The position numbers and the translations under genes were made by a program. Below the pieces are notes generated by a model, which worked only from the letters and a program-made list of their open reading frames with translations, did no database searches and had not been told where the DNA came from. Below, one piece after another: positions 17,375 to 26,245 of a DNA stretch of 64,000 nucleotides; position 1 is the stretch's first letter, and the number at the start of each line of letters is the position of its first letter. The stretch comes from S146-42 sp965371965 (GTDB lineage: Bacteria > Planctomycetota > Phycisphaerae > Phycisphaerales > UBA1924), in contig CBDVAM010000001.1 of NCBI GenBank assembly GCA_965371965.1, positions 13,100-77,099 on the forward strand, written 5' to 3'.

Positions 17375-19318
17375 TTATGGCGGGTACGTTATGGCGGGGT
17401 GTGTCCTGACCACCGTCGCCTGGATCAGGTCGAGGTCGTGCGCCAGCGGCAGCGGTCGCGCATAGCCGTAGGTCATGATGTTCTCATTCCACGGGTGGCC
17501 CTTCATGACGCCCTTCTGATTCTTGCAGTCCATCCCGTCGCCCGACAGCGGCGCTGTGGCGCTCCACCCGCTGCCGCGATGCGCGAGGCCCAGGATGTGC
17601 CCGAGCTCGTGGGCGAGGTTGATCCCGCTGTTCCAAACATACTGGGCCACCGTCCAAGCCGGAGGTGCGCCCACGAGACTGGCGCGCCGCCAGACGACCG
17701 GGCAGTGGCAGGCATAGAGCTGCCCCATCATCGCCGCAGTAAACGGACTTGCCACCGTGTTCCGACTATTCACGTAGGCCCTGTCGTAGCGCTTGGCCTG
17801 CAACGTGCGATTGGTCGGGCCGATCGTTTTCAGGTTCCTGACGACCCCCGGCGCGTCACTCGGCACGCCGCTTGGTTTGATCCACGAAGGGCTTGGGCTC
17901 CCGCCAAGCTTCTTGATCACGCCCTTGCTACCGCCGGCTCGGTATACGAGTTTGCCACCGACCCACCTCGTATCCTTGGACGTTCCAGCGATACCGTTGC
18001 GATCCACTCCCGCCGCGTTGGTCGCTGACGTGCTGTGAACGAAGGCAAAGTTGATGGTCCCGGGCCGGAAGTTGTATCGCGTCGAGCGAGAGACGACGTT
18101 GTGGTTCACATTTCGTGTGTGACGGTTGCTCGTCACTGTCGTCTGGAAGATCGCATTTGCGTTGCCCGCCGGGAACAGCGTTGCGCCATTGAACCCCGTG
18201 ACGTTGGGATCTGGCACCATCAAGATGCCCGCCTGATACCAGATCGCACGGACCACCTGCATGATGCTGTTTGTCTGCGCCGAGGGCAAGATGCCCGTCG
18301 ATTGCCACGCGCCGGCACGCCCGTTCAGGTAAGTCACACGGTACGGCAGCGTTCCGAGCTTGCCAACCCACGCACGATACGTCGCTAGCAACGGACCGCT
18401 GTTCGACTCCCAATGCACCTGGATGGTCGCCATAGTGTCCGCGGCATTGCCCGTGCCGCGCACACGGACCGACGTTCCATTGGCGCTGCCGATGATCGTT
18501 GCCGGACCGCTCACGACCCGCCAGTGGAACTTGCTCGTGTCGAGGTTGTTCGGCTCAAAGTACGTGAGCGTGAGTCGCGCGGCGCGGGTCGCAAGGTTCG
18601 GATCGCCGGCAGCGAGAATCGGGATGACAGACGGATTCGGCAGGGCGTTCAACGCCGGCGCTGCGGGTGCGGCGGCCACCTGAGACGCCGGCGGTATCTG
18701 ACCCACGGCAAGGCCCGCGGGCATCGCCGGCCTCGGGGGCATATGCGCCGGGGCCGCCGGCACTGGAATGACCGGACAGATTTCAACTCGTGGCGTGAAC
18801 GCCGCGCCCTTGATCGTCGAGAACGTGGAAACGTCGCCCGCGAGGTTGCGCTTGACCGGCACCGCCGTCGGCCCGGACGGGTTCGTGCTGGCCATCTCTT
18901 CCACGACCGTCACCTTCAGATGCAGCCGGAAGCAGCGGTAGTCGTCGAAAAACCAACCGCCGTCCAGCCACGGTGAGAGCAGGTCGATGTCTCGTTCGGG
19001 ATGGCGGTAGGGATATGCAAGCGTCGCACGGACCTCTCCGAGATCATCGTCGAAGAACACGTCCTTCTCGATCACCTTCAGCCGAACCTCGACCGAATCG
19101 CCCGGACCATGCCCCGAGACATCTACGACCGTCGACCAATCTGCCTCGGGTAGGTTGATGGTGTCGCCCGTGTGAACGCTGAACTCTGTGCCCGAGTTGC
19201 CCACCGCCGTCCCCGCGACCGACGCGTGCAGGTGCCACTCCCCCGCGCCCCAGATCCAATCGGAATCGTCGAGCACGTCGACACTCACGAGTCGCACTTT
19301 GATCTTCGTTACCGCCAT
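17375..19318 (-). CDS. Metzincin-type zinc metalloprotease without signal peptide (candidate injected effector)
   Basis: A 647-residue protein. N-terminal beta-sandwich domain (about 1-140, C2-like), an Ala/Pro-rich linker (about 170-230), a second beta domain, and a C-terminal protease domain with the complete zinc motif HELGHILGLAH at 570-580 and a Met-turn NIMTYGY with Met615. The extended HExxHxxGxxH plus Met-turn defines metzincins. No Sec or Tat signal is visible at the start chosen (MAVTKIKVRLVSV, ATG 19318; the longer frame from 19471 is Arg-rich and lacks homology-like character). It follows a LysM/peptidoglycan-binding gene by 16 bases and precedes two paralogous helical proteins, so delivery by an injection machine is plausible, but no such machine is encoded here. 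Confidence 0.75.
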   Translation of the reverse strand: MAVTKIKVRLVSVDVLDDSDWIWGAGEWHLHASVAGTAVGNSGTEFSVHTGDTINLPEADWSTVVDVSGHGPGDSVEVRLKVIEKDVFFDDDLGEVRATLAYPYRHPERDIDLLSPWLDGGWFFDDYRCFRLHLKVTVVEEMASTNPSGPTAVPVKRNLAGDVSTFSTIKGAAFTPRVEICPVIPVPAAPAHMPPRPAMPAGLAVGQIPPASQVAAAPAAPALNALPNPSVIPILAAGDPNLATRAARLTLTYFEPNNLDTSKFHWRVVSGPATIIGSANGTSVRVRGTGNAADTMATIQVHWESNSGPLLATYRAWVGKLGTLPYRVTYLNGRAGAWQSTGILPSAQTNSIMQVVRAIWYQAGILMVPDPNVTGFNGATLFPAGNANAIFQTTVTSNRHTRNVNHNVVSRSTRYNFRPGTINFAFVHSTSATNAAGVDRNGIAGTSKDTRWVGGKLVYRAGGSKGVIKKLGGSPSPSWIKPSGVPSDAPGVVRNLKTIGPTNRTLQAKRYDRAYVNSRNTVASPFTAAMMGQLYACHCPVVWRRASLVGAPPAWTVAQYVWNSGINLAHELGHILGLAHRGSGWSATAPLSGDGMDCKNQKGVMKGHPWNENIMTYGYARPLPLAHDLDLIQATVVRTHPAITYPP

Positions 19319-19334
19319 ACTCCGCCGGCTCCTC

Positions 19335-20123
19335 TTATGACCCGTGCGCGTCGACCAACTGGCCCTTCGTCTGCTCGTCGATCTCGCCCGACGTCTCCAG
19401 CTCGTGCTCGGCTTGGAAGCGCCGCAGCGCATCCCGCATCTCGCTGTCCAACTCATCGCCCTCGGACGCACAACGGTAGCCCATGTTGCAAAGTCGCTTT
19501 CGCGCGCCGATCACGGTATCTATCGAGTCCATCTTGCCGAGGCCGAGATCAAACGAGATCTCATCGTCGGTGCCCTTGTAGAAGGTGATCGTCGCTTCGC
19601 TCGCATCGAGCGGGATCGGGAACTCGACGAGCCCCTCGGAATCGGAGCGGCCCTCGATGAAACTCCCGTCGAGCTTGACCACGTAGGGCGCATCGGTGAT
19701 CGGTTCGCTCTGTTCCGCCGCGTCGTCGTCGGGTACATCCTCGAAGACGGACTCGTCGGACCGGTCCTCGCCGCCCAGGGCCGGGGGGGTGGCGCCGGAT
19801 CCGCTGCCATCTGCACTGTCCGCTCCGTCTTCGTCCGAACTGTCCTCTTCGGGAGACGGTGGGCGGTAGAATACGGCTCGGAACAGCGCCGGCACGCCGC
19901 GCCGGCGGAACCGATGCAGCTCATCTGTTCCCCCTGATTCCTCGCGGGGAGTGAGATCCGGAATATGCACGACGTCCCCGGGTTGCAGGATGTTGGGGTC
20001 CTCCCGGAGCTCACGCAGGTCCTTGTTCTCGGCGGCGTCCCAGAGCGTATCGGGGAAAAACCCGTATCGCTCCGCGAGGCTGTTGATGCATTCGCCCTGT
20101 CGGACCGCGTGATCTGTGCTCAT
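19335..20123 (-). CDS. LysM and peptidoglycan-binding domain protein of the injection-system-associated type
   Basis: A 262-residue protein. N-terminal LysM-like domain (VRQGECINSLAERYGF...ILQPGDVVHIPD, about 5-52), a long acidic Ser/Asp linker (about 80-130), a small beta domain (YVVKLDGSFIEGRSDSEGLVEF, about 145-170), and a C-terminal peptidoglycan-binding fold (IDTVIGARKRLCNMGY...LRRFQAEHELETSGEIDEQT, about 195-255). From memory, this same domain order occurs in many myxobacterial and planctomycete proteins encoded beside VgrG/Rhs or other type VI-like loci, where they act as adaptors. It is the first gene of the five-gene operon. The start at ATG 20123 (MSTDHAVRQG) is preferred over the upstream in-frame start at 20159. 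Confidence 0.75.
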   Translation of the reverse strand: MSTDHAVRQGECINSLAERYGFFPDTLWDAAENKDLRELREDPNILQPGDVVHIPDLTPREESGGTDELHRFRRRGVPALFRAVFYRPPSPEEDSSDEDGADSADGSGSGATPPALGGEDRSDESVFEDVPDDDAAEQSEPITDAPYVVKLDGSFIEGRSDSEGLVEFPIPLDASEATITFYKGTDDEISFDLGLGKMDSIDTVIGARKRLCNMGYRCASEGDELDSEMRDALRRFQAEHELETSGEIDEQTKGQLVDAHGS

Positions 20124-20364
20124 CGCCGAACCTCGTCTCACCTCTGCGCGCGGGCCCATATATATATGCGCACCGAAACGACCCCTGGACCACCCGCGAG
20201 GCCGTTTGGAACGCCGCCAATGTACCGGCGTCCCTTCAGATAGTCAACTGACTGAGCGCTAAGCGCGCAGCCCCGAGGATCCCGCGGCAGCCCCACAGTC
20301 CATGCCCTTCACCTCTTCGTCTCCATCTCGATCCCCGCCCCCCCCGACCCCGTTACCATGCACC
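20124..20364. promoter_or_regulatory. Divergent intergenic region with AT palindrome
   Basis: This spacer separates the LysM-metzincin operon (minus) from a lipoprotein gene (plus). It contains the 12-bp palindrome CATATATATATG at 20157-20168, which stands out in GC-rich surroundings and could serve as a -10 region or operator for the minus-strand operon. No other clear signal is seen. Confidence 0.35.
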
Positions 20365-20961
20365 ATGCGCCTGTTCCTGCTCATCGTCTTTGTCGCCCTC
20401 ACGGCCTGCACTGCCCGCCAGACCGAGACCACCTTCGATCTCGCCCCCGCCACCTACGCCGCCGCGTTTGACGCTGCGCGTGAGGCTCTGCTCGACTGCC
20501 GATTCACGCTGGAGCGTGTGGACGCCAACGCCGGGATCATCACGACCGCGCCTAAGGCGACTGCGGGCCTGCTCAGCCCGTGGGACGGCGAGCAGTCCTC
20601 GTTCCACGGCGAGATTCAGGACCTTGTCAATGACCAGCGCCGGATCGTCCGCATCGAGTTCCACGCCGCGGATGTTCAGCCCGCCGGCGAACCGGCGACG
20701 CCAGGCGAGGCGGTCGATCTGGCGGCATCTCCGGCGGCCGGCGAGGGACCGCTGATCGCGACGGTCCGCGTGGTCATCGAACGTCGGCACATCCCGGGGC
20801 GGCAGGTAGAGCCCGAGTCCATCCGTCGAAGCACGACCTTTCTCGACCTCGACTTGCTCAGCCGCGGCATGCAGCCGGTCTACTACGTGCCCATCGGGGA
20901 CGACCCGCAGCTCGCCGCCCGCCTGGTCGAGATGATCCAGGCCCGCCTGGAGCAAGGCTGA
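20365..20961 (+). CDS. Small lipoprotein of unknown function
   Basis: A 198-residue protein starting MRLFLLIVFVALTAC, a short lipoprotein signal with lipobox LTAC. The mature part has a beta-alpha layout (YAAAFDAAREALLDCRFTLERVDANAGIITTAP) reminiscent of small envelope lipoproteins that monitor or scaffold, but no named family can be assigned. The ATG at 20365 was chosen over 20302 because the upstream residues are Pro/Ser-rich and would bury the signal. The following gene starts 5 bases after the stop. Confidence 0.7.
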   Translation: MRLFLLIVFVALTACTARQTETTFDLAPATYAAAFDAAREALLDCRFTLERVDANAGIITTAPKATAGLLSPWDGEQSSFHGEIQDLVNDQRRIVRIEFHAADVQPAGEPATPGEAVDLAASPAAGEGPLIATVRVVIERRHIPGRQVEPESIRRSTTFLDLDLLSRGMQPVYYVPIGDDPQLAARLVEMIQARLEQG

Positions 20962-20966
20962 CCCTC

Positions 20967-21668
20967 GTGGGCACGAAGTTCTCCCACATGCATCCGCCCC
21001 CGTTCGATCAATGGGTCGACTACTGCTTCACTCTGGGACAAGCCGATTTTCACAGCGGCTGGGACGGTGAGATCGCCACGGAGCGCGGGCGTCGATTCGT
21101 TTACATGGACGCGCCAACGATCTTCGCGTATATGACACGTCTCCTTGAGTCTCCCGGGTTCATCGCAGACCGATACTCAGACAAGCAGATCGGCGATGGA
21201 ACGTGGTTTCTGTTCGGCGTGGCGTCCTGCTTCTTCGGCGAGATATGGTCGAACTCGGTGCAGAAACGCGATCAGGTGCGTTGCATTGATGCCATCCTTA
21301 CGATGTACACCGATCTGTTCGATCACGTGTGCTGCCGACGTGCCGCCGACCCCAATGGGAAGCACTCGGACAACCTGGATATCGACGGCGCGGTGTACAT
21401 GATCTGGGACATGGACAGCGTTGCCGCTTCTCTCCATGACAGCCATCGGCCCGATCTCGCGGATGCCGCCTTCGGCGTCTTGGAAGGCGTGCTCAATAAG
21501 TGCAAGATGAGCACCTGCATCCAGAGCGCTTTGCACGGCCTCGGCCACGCCCATTCTTGGCATCCTCAACGTGTCGAGCGGATCGTCGATGCGTTTCTGG
21601 ACACCGGGCGCGGGCCGGCGTGGGTCCGCGAGTACGCACTGGCAGCACGCGTCGGCCACGTGCAATAG
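20967..21668 (+). CDS. Hypothetical protein rich in Cys, His and Trp
   Basis: A 233-residue protein from a GTG at 20967, five bases after the lipoprotein stop; an ATG at 20988 is equally possible. No signal peptide. It contains a helical C-terminal part (CIQSALHGLGHAHSWHPQRVERIVDAFLD) and many Cys residues (CFFGE, CRRAAD, CKMSTC) but no clear metal-binding pattern. I do not recognise the family. The DNA is visibly less GC-rich than that of its neighbours, suggesting acquisition. Confidence 0.55.
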   Translation: MGTKFSHMHPPPFDQWVDYCFTLGQADFHSGWDGEIATERGRRFVYMDAPTIFAYMTRLLESPGFIADRYSDKQIGDGTWFLFGVASCFFGEIWSNSVQKRDQVRCIDAILTMYTDLFDHVCCRRAADPNGKHSDNLDIDGAVYMIWDMDSVAASLHDSHRPDLADAAFGVLEGVLNKCKMSTCIQSALHGLGHAHSWHPQRVERIVDAFLDTGRGPAWVREYALAARVGHVQ

Positions 21669-21811
21669 GTATGGAGAATCCGTCTAGAACGAACTAGCCA
21701 GCTGCCGTCTGCAGACGGTCACCTTGGGTTCGTAGAGCGATATTCCCATTCGAACGAACATTCGGATCTGAGTTCGCTCAGCCGGTGCTACCGCCGAGCC
21801 CAACCAGAGTC

Positions 21812-22060
21812 CTACACCACCTCAACGCGCGAGTACTGGTCCAGATTGACTACGCGCTCCTCGCCGTCGTCCATCTTGAGGTCCAGGCGGTCGAGCCAGA
21901 GCTTTTTGTCCTTGCTGTGGGCGTACCAGGAGCCGGTCTTCTGGCGGCTATAGCTGACGATCGTGCCCTCGAACGTCGTCACGAGGTACGAGTCGCCCTT
22001 AGGGATCTGCTGGGTCACGCGGACGCGCTGGCCTTCGGTGTATTCCTGTTGCACGCTCAT
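21812..22060 (-). CDS. Small conserved-looking SH3-like protein
   Basis: An 82-residue protein made almost wholly of beta-prone stretches: EGQRVRVTQQIPKGD, TTFEGTIVSYSRQKTGSWYAHSKDKKLWLDRLDL and EERVVNLDQYSRVEVV, suggesting a small SH3/OB-like barrel. Similar short proteins occur in planctomycetes, but I cannot name a function. It is separated from lgt by a divergent spacer of 160 bases. Confidence 0.6.
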   Translation of the reverse strand: MSVQQEYTEGQRVRVTQQIPKGDSYLVTTFEGTIVSYSRQKTGSWYAHSKDKKLWLDRLDLKMDDGEERVVNLDQYSRVEVV

Positions 22061-22220
22061 GGGAGGCCAGTATAGACCTTGCCTGACGAGTGATTCGGCG
22101 AGCTAGATGCGCTGGCGCGAGTTCGGTCTCCGAGTGCGAGAACTCCCAAGAGCCCAGGCTCGCGCCAGGGCCTCTGTTGGCGGGAGACCGGGCTCGGGGC
22201 GGAGCCTCTATGCTGCGTGC

Positions 22221-23276
22221 ATGGCCTGGCTCCACGACCTCAGCCCGTTTCTCATTGAGTTCTCAGGGGGCATCGGGCTGCGCTGGTATGGGCTGAGCTA
22301 TGCCCTGGGGTTCCTCGCCGCGTGGGCGTTGCTGCGGTTTCTGGCGGTCCGGGGACTCAGTCCGATTCCCAAGGACCGTGCCGCGGACGCGGTGATGCTG
22401 ACGGCCATCTGCGTCGTCATCGGTGGACGCCTGGGCTATGTCTTCATCTACAACCCTGCCCTGCTCACTGATTTCTCGGGATCGCTTCCGTACTGGGGTG
22501 TGCTGGCGATTCACCAGGGCGGGATGGCGAGCCACGGCGGGATGCTGGGCGGGATCGCGGCGGCCTTCTGGCTCTCGCGAGGTTTCAAGAACGACGAAGG
22601 GCAGCGCATCGGCGCGACTCGCCCATCGCGCATCATCGACACATTCTCGCTCATCGCGCCAGCGGGGCTGCTGTTCGGGCGGCTCGCCAACTTCATCAAC
22701 GGGGAGTTGCTCGGCAAGGTTGTCGCCCCGGCGGGGCAAGCCGCGCCGTGGTGGGCGGTGCGATACCCGCAGGAGGTCATCGAGCGCCGTCACGAAATCT
22801 CGGTGGAGCAATGGCAGGGCCTGGCGCGAGCCGTCGGCATGCAGAACGCCCCGTTCACGCAAGAGGAGCACAGCCGCTTCGACGCCCTGTACGCCCAACT
22901 CGTCGAGCGCGTCCAATCCGGCTCCGTCGAGGCCCAGCGCGCGATCGAGCCCTGGCTGAATGCCCGCCACCCCTCGCAGCTCTACCAGGCGCTCGGCGAG
23001 GGGCTGCTCGTCGGTGTCGTCGTCTGGGTGTTCGCGCGCAAGAACCACAAGCCGCTGACCATTACCGCTCTGTTTGGCATCACCTACGGCGCACAGCGCA
23101 TCGTGACCGAGTTCTGGCGCTTGCCCGATGCGCACCTTGCCAACGCGCATGTGCTGGGTCTCAGCCGCGGCCAGTGGCTTAGTGTGCTCATGGTCGTGTG
23201 CGGGGCGTTCATGCTCGCATGGGCACTCCGGCGGGATGCTCCCAAGGCTCCCGGCTGGGCGAAGGGGACCGATTAG
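22221..23276 (+). CDS. lgt: Phosphatidylglycerol-prolipoprotein diacylglyceryl transferase
   Basis: Integral inner-membrane enzyme that lipidates the lipobox Cys of prolipoproteins. The 351 residues from ATG 22221 contain about seven membrane segments and the family signatures: LRWYGLSYALGF near 18, GGRLGYVFIYNP near 72, HGGMLGG near 108, the core GRLANFINGELLGKV near 155 (catalytic-site Arg, Asn and Glu conserved) and HPSQLYQALGE near 255. A hydrophilic loop of about 80 residues between the core motif and HPSQLYQA is longer than usual. This enzyme processes the lipoproteins encoded in the window. Confidence 0.95.
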   Translation: MAWLHDLSPFLIEFSGGIGLRWYGLSYALGFLAAWALLRFLAVRGLSPIPKDRAADAVMLTAICVVIGGRLGYVFIYNPALLTDFSGSLPYWGVLAIHQGGMASHGGMLGGIAAAFWLSRGFKNDEGQRIGATRPSRIIDTFSLIAPAGLLFGRLANFINGELLGKVVAPAGQAAPWWAVRYPQEVIERRHEISVEQWQGLARAVGMQNAPFTQEEHSRFDALYAQLVERVQSGSVEAQRAIEPWLNARHPSQLYQALGEGLLVGVVVWVFARKNHKPLTITALFGITYGAQRIVTEFWRLPDAHLANAHVLGLSRGQWLSVLMVVCGAFMLAWALRRDAPKAPGWAKGTD

Positions 23277-24173
23277 TCCATTATATTTGTTGTCATGACC
23301 CAGAGACAACCGCACGATTCATTTCAACGCTGCCGAGGATAGCTTGGGCGTCCGCGGTCCATGTGAGCGATCGGGCGTCATCGTTGCAGGCGTCGATGTA
23401 GGTCCGGACGAATCGCTCACGCACCGCTCTTGAACACGCCGCGGCGGATCTGCGTCCTGGTTCATACCGGCGAACACGCGATTGCCATACTTGGGTCCGC
23501 TCGCGTCCGTCGGCGCGAAGTGCAGATGATACTCCGACAGTCACTCTCTTCACCGCCGGAGTCTTGTTCGCCGCGAGCACAACTAAGAGAGACTGCATCC
23601 TATACATCCTCTCGCAGATCCATTGTGGATTAGTGGTGGATAACTTTTATTCCTAACACCCTGCGCGCAGGACCAACGTATACTCCCTATCCTCCACATA
23701 TGTGCTGTTTCGTCCACGCCACACGTTGAACCGGTTCAGATCAGAAGACCATCAGCGGCTCAAGAGCGAGCCGATTGCCACTTTGCCTGCGAAGACGTGA
23801 AGGAGATCGATATGCCGTCGAGCCCACTCTGACATCCGTTGAGGCTTATTCGTACGAAGATACTCCTATTGGTCTATCGGTCGTGACGTGCTCCAAGGGT
23901 CGCATGAGCACGCCGTAATGGTATCTGTTTTTCGGTACGCACTCCTTCGGCTAATAGTGTGCTCTTGCCAGCAGCGCACGCGATGGAGGGGCACCCTCTT
24001 GGATGCCGTAGATGCCATCAGTGCTTCCGTCGCTGTCAGGACACCGCCGCGACCTTCTAGTCCACATTCCACGAAAGGAGGGCGGTAACAGATCAGTTGA
24101 CCGCATGTCTTGGCGCAGGCTCGCTCGAAGCACGAGCACGAGTTGTCGACTAACCCAAAGTGGGAGATTTAGC
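23277..24173. other. Gene-poor stretch with DnaA-box-like pair and palindromes
   Basis: About 900 bases between lgt and the FG-GAP gene without a convincing gene. Short open frames exist (for instance minus strand 23293-23607, 104 residues) but show no family features. The stretch is less GC-rich than its flanks. It contains two same-strand near-matches to the DnaA box consensus TGTGGATAA (TGTGGATTA at 23624-23632, GGTGGATAA at 23635-23643) and the perfect palindromes CACATATGTG (23695-23704) and TGAACCGGTTCA (23727-23738). Function unknown. Confidence 0.5.
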
Positions 24174-25895
24174 ATGAGATTTACGATCCTTGTGGCCGCA
24201 ACGATTGCATCACCTCTGCTGGTGGGCGCATCCTCGGTCCTTGCGCAGCACACTGGCGTCATTGACCTCGCCGACGTCGGCGACACCATAGATGGTGCCA
24301 TCTTTGAAGGAGAGAGCGCTGGCGACCAAGCGGGGCGATCCATCTTCGGCTCATTCGACACTGACGGGGACGGGGATCCGGATATCCTCATCGGTGCCCA
24401 CACCGCCGACGGTGCAGAGGGCAAGGTCTACCTGGTGTATTCCGCGAGCCACTCGGGGGACATCGATCTTGGGAATGTGGGCTCATTTTCTCTGCCTGGA
24501 GTTATCTTCACAGGCGAAACAGATGAGATCGGCTTTGCTGGGTTCTCGGTGTCCGGGGGCAACTTCGACGGCGACGCCTACGACGACGTACTCATCGGCG
24601 CGTTCCTCTTTGATATCGACGGCGTCACCGGATCCCGGGAAGGAAGATCATACATCTGGCTCGGAACGAACTCGGCCAGCTCGACAGTTGACCTGGCGGA
24701 CGCGGATGCGACCTTTGAGGGCATCCAGTCCCTCGCCGAATCCGGCCGGTCCGTCTCGACCGCGGGTGATCTCGATAATGATGGCGAAGACGATCTGCTC
24801 ATCGGCTCGCCTTTTTTCGACGGGATAATCAAGGGTGACATTGGAGAAACGTACCTGTTCTACGGTTCGGATGCTGCGGGCTATTTCGATGGCAGCATCG
24901 ATCTTTCCGACGCGGACGCTCGCATTCTTGGTGCCGATGCGTCGGACGTGAGTGCGTGGTCCGTGGCAGGTGTGGGCGATGTGAACGCGGATGGATACGA
25001 CGACCTTGTCATCGGCGTACCCGGCCGCATCGGTGTGAGCGACTGCAAGGGCGCCTACCTGCTCTACGGAGGCGCCGGCGACGACAAGATTGTGGGTGGG
25101 ATCAACCTGTCAAACGTCGGTGGTTCGGTGGCAGGTGCGTACTTCGAGTGCGTTGACGCCGACGGTCTCACTGGAGTCTCCGTGAGCGCCGCGGGTGACG
25201 TGAACGATGATGGGGCTGCGGACTTTCTGATCGGGGCCCCGGGGGTGGATAGCGCGACCGAGGACAATATCGGGCGGGTCTATTTGGTATACGGGGCCGA
25301 GGGCGTGAACGCGCATACTGGCACGATTGACCTGGACACGATTGAGGGGAGCTTGGGTGTCACGTTCGACGGCGAAAATGAGGACGACCAGGCGGGGATT
25401 AGCATCTCCAGTGCAGGAGACATCAACGATGACGGGTACGACGATATCCTCATTGGTGCGAACCGCTTCAACAGCGTCGCGGGGCGGGTGTATCTGATCT
25501 ATGGCAACCTCTCGACCACAACCACGAACCTCGATCTCGCCGATGTAGGAGGCGGAATATCGGGGGCCAAGTTCGACGGAGAGGCGGCGGGGGATGGGGC
25601 GGGAATCAGCGTTGCCGCAGCTGGGGATGTAGATGCAGATGGGGTCGACGACCTGCTGATTGGGGCGTGGACGGCTGATGTCGGTGCGAATGCCGACGCG
25701 GGAAAGGTATATCTCATCTACGGCATCGCCCCCGGCGGTGCGACGTACGACGGTGACCCTATGCGATTGGAGGACTTCTATGATCTGTTCGCGGTGGGAG
25801 ATATTGCTGCTGATCTGAATCAGGACGGGGTGGTTGACCAAGAGGACTTCTTCACATTCGTTGAGTCAATGAGCGCCAGACGGTCTGGGCGCTGA
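24174..25895 (+). CDS. Exported FG-GAP repeat protein with a seven-bladed integrin-alpha-like beta-propeller
   Basis: A 573-residue protein with a signal peptide ending SSVLAQ, preceded by a GGGAG ribosome-binding site. Seven repeats of about 65-75 residues follow; each has an IDLADVG-type strand, a Ca-binding DxDxDGxxD loop (for example DTDGDGDPD, DVNADGYDD, DINDDGYDD) and a GKVYLVYG closing strand, enough for one complete propeller. The C-terminus (DLNQDGVVDQEDFFTFVESM) is a degenerate dockerin-like EF-hand without the Gly-Cys end of its neighbours. Probably a cell-surface or matrix protein with bound calcium. Confidence 0.9.
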   Translation: MRFTILVAATIASPLLVGASSVLAQHTGVIDLADVGDTIDGAIFEGESAGDQAGRSIFGSFDTDGDGDPDILIGAHTADGAEGKVYLVYSASHSGDIDLGNVGSFSLPGVIFTGETDEIGFAGFSVSGGNFDGDAYDDVLIGAFLFDIDGVTGSREGRSYIWLGTNSASSTVDLADADATFEGIQSLAESGRSVSTAGDLDNDGEDDLLIGSPFFDGIIKGDIGETYLFYGSDAAGYFDGSIDLSDADARILGADASDVSAWSVAGVGDVNADGYDDLVIGVPGRIGVSDCKGAYLLYGGAGDDKIVGGINLSNVGGSVAGAYFECVDADGLTGVSVSAAGDVNDDGAADFLIGAPGVDSATEDNIGRVYLVYGAEGVNAHTGTIDLDTIEGSLGVTFDGENEDDQAGISISSAGDINDDGYDDILIGANRFNSVAGRVYLIYGNLSTTTTNLDLADVGGGISGAKFDGEAAGDGAGISVAAAGDVDADGVDDLLIGAWTADVGANADAGKVYLIYGIAPGGATYDGDPMRLEDFYDLFAVGDIAADLNQDGVVDQEDFFTFVESMSARRSGR

Positions 25896-26081
25896 GGCGG
25901 CCGCTGTTGTTGAAGCGCTCGGTGGAGTCAACCATGGGCAGGATTCGTCGCCGACGACGTGCTCCGTCGTCACTGAGGACTATCTCGTGGGCGGCTAGCG
26001 AGCGGAGCAAAATGACGGCTTGACTCTCGCCCGGGTTATCCTGGCCTTGCGGAGAGCGAGGCCCAAAGTTCCACCTGTCGA

Positions 26082-26112
26082 AGGGCCCGCTCCTTGTCAT
26101 GGGGCGGGCCCT
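26082..26112. terminator. Possible bidirectional terminator hairpin
   Basis: AGGGCCCGC (26082-26090) and GCGGGCCCT (26104-26112) form a perfect 9-bp stem with a 13-base loop, followed on the plus strand by CTCTTT. It lies in the 350-base space between the convergent FG-GAP gene (plus) and the PQQ-propeller gene (minus) and could end both. The U-tract is weak. Apart from it, nothing recognisable is seen in 25896-26245. Confidence 0.5.
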
Positions 26113-26245
26113 CTCTTTGGCTTGCTTGGTTCGTCTGTTGCAGCGAGAGTTCCTTAGATGCCCTACAGCCACGGGCCGAACACAGATACCCCGGATGCAC
26201 GGCGACTCGGGACCGCCTATCAAAGGCATAGTCTCGTGGGAATGA

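Noticed and set aside
14383..20123. Local type VI or contractile injection machinery
   Set aside because: No Hcp, VgrG, PAAR, sheath or baseplate-like gene is visible in the whole window; only adaptor- and effector-like genes are.
23293..23607. 104-codon minus-strand frame after lgt
   Set aside because: No family features, no ribosome-binding site and unremarkable composition; treated as part of the gene-poor stretch.
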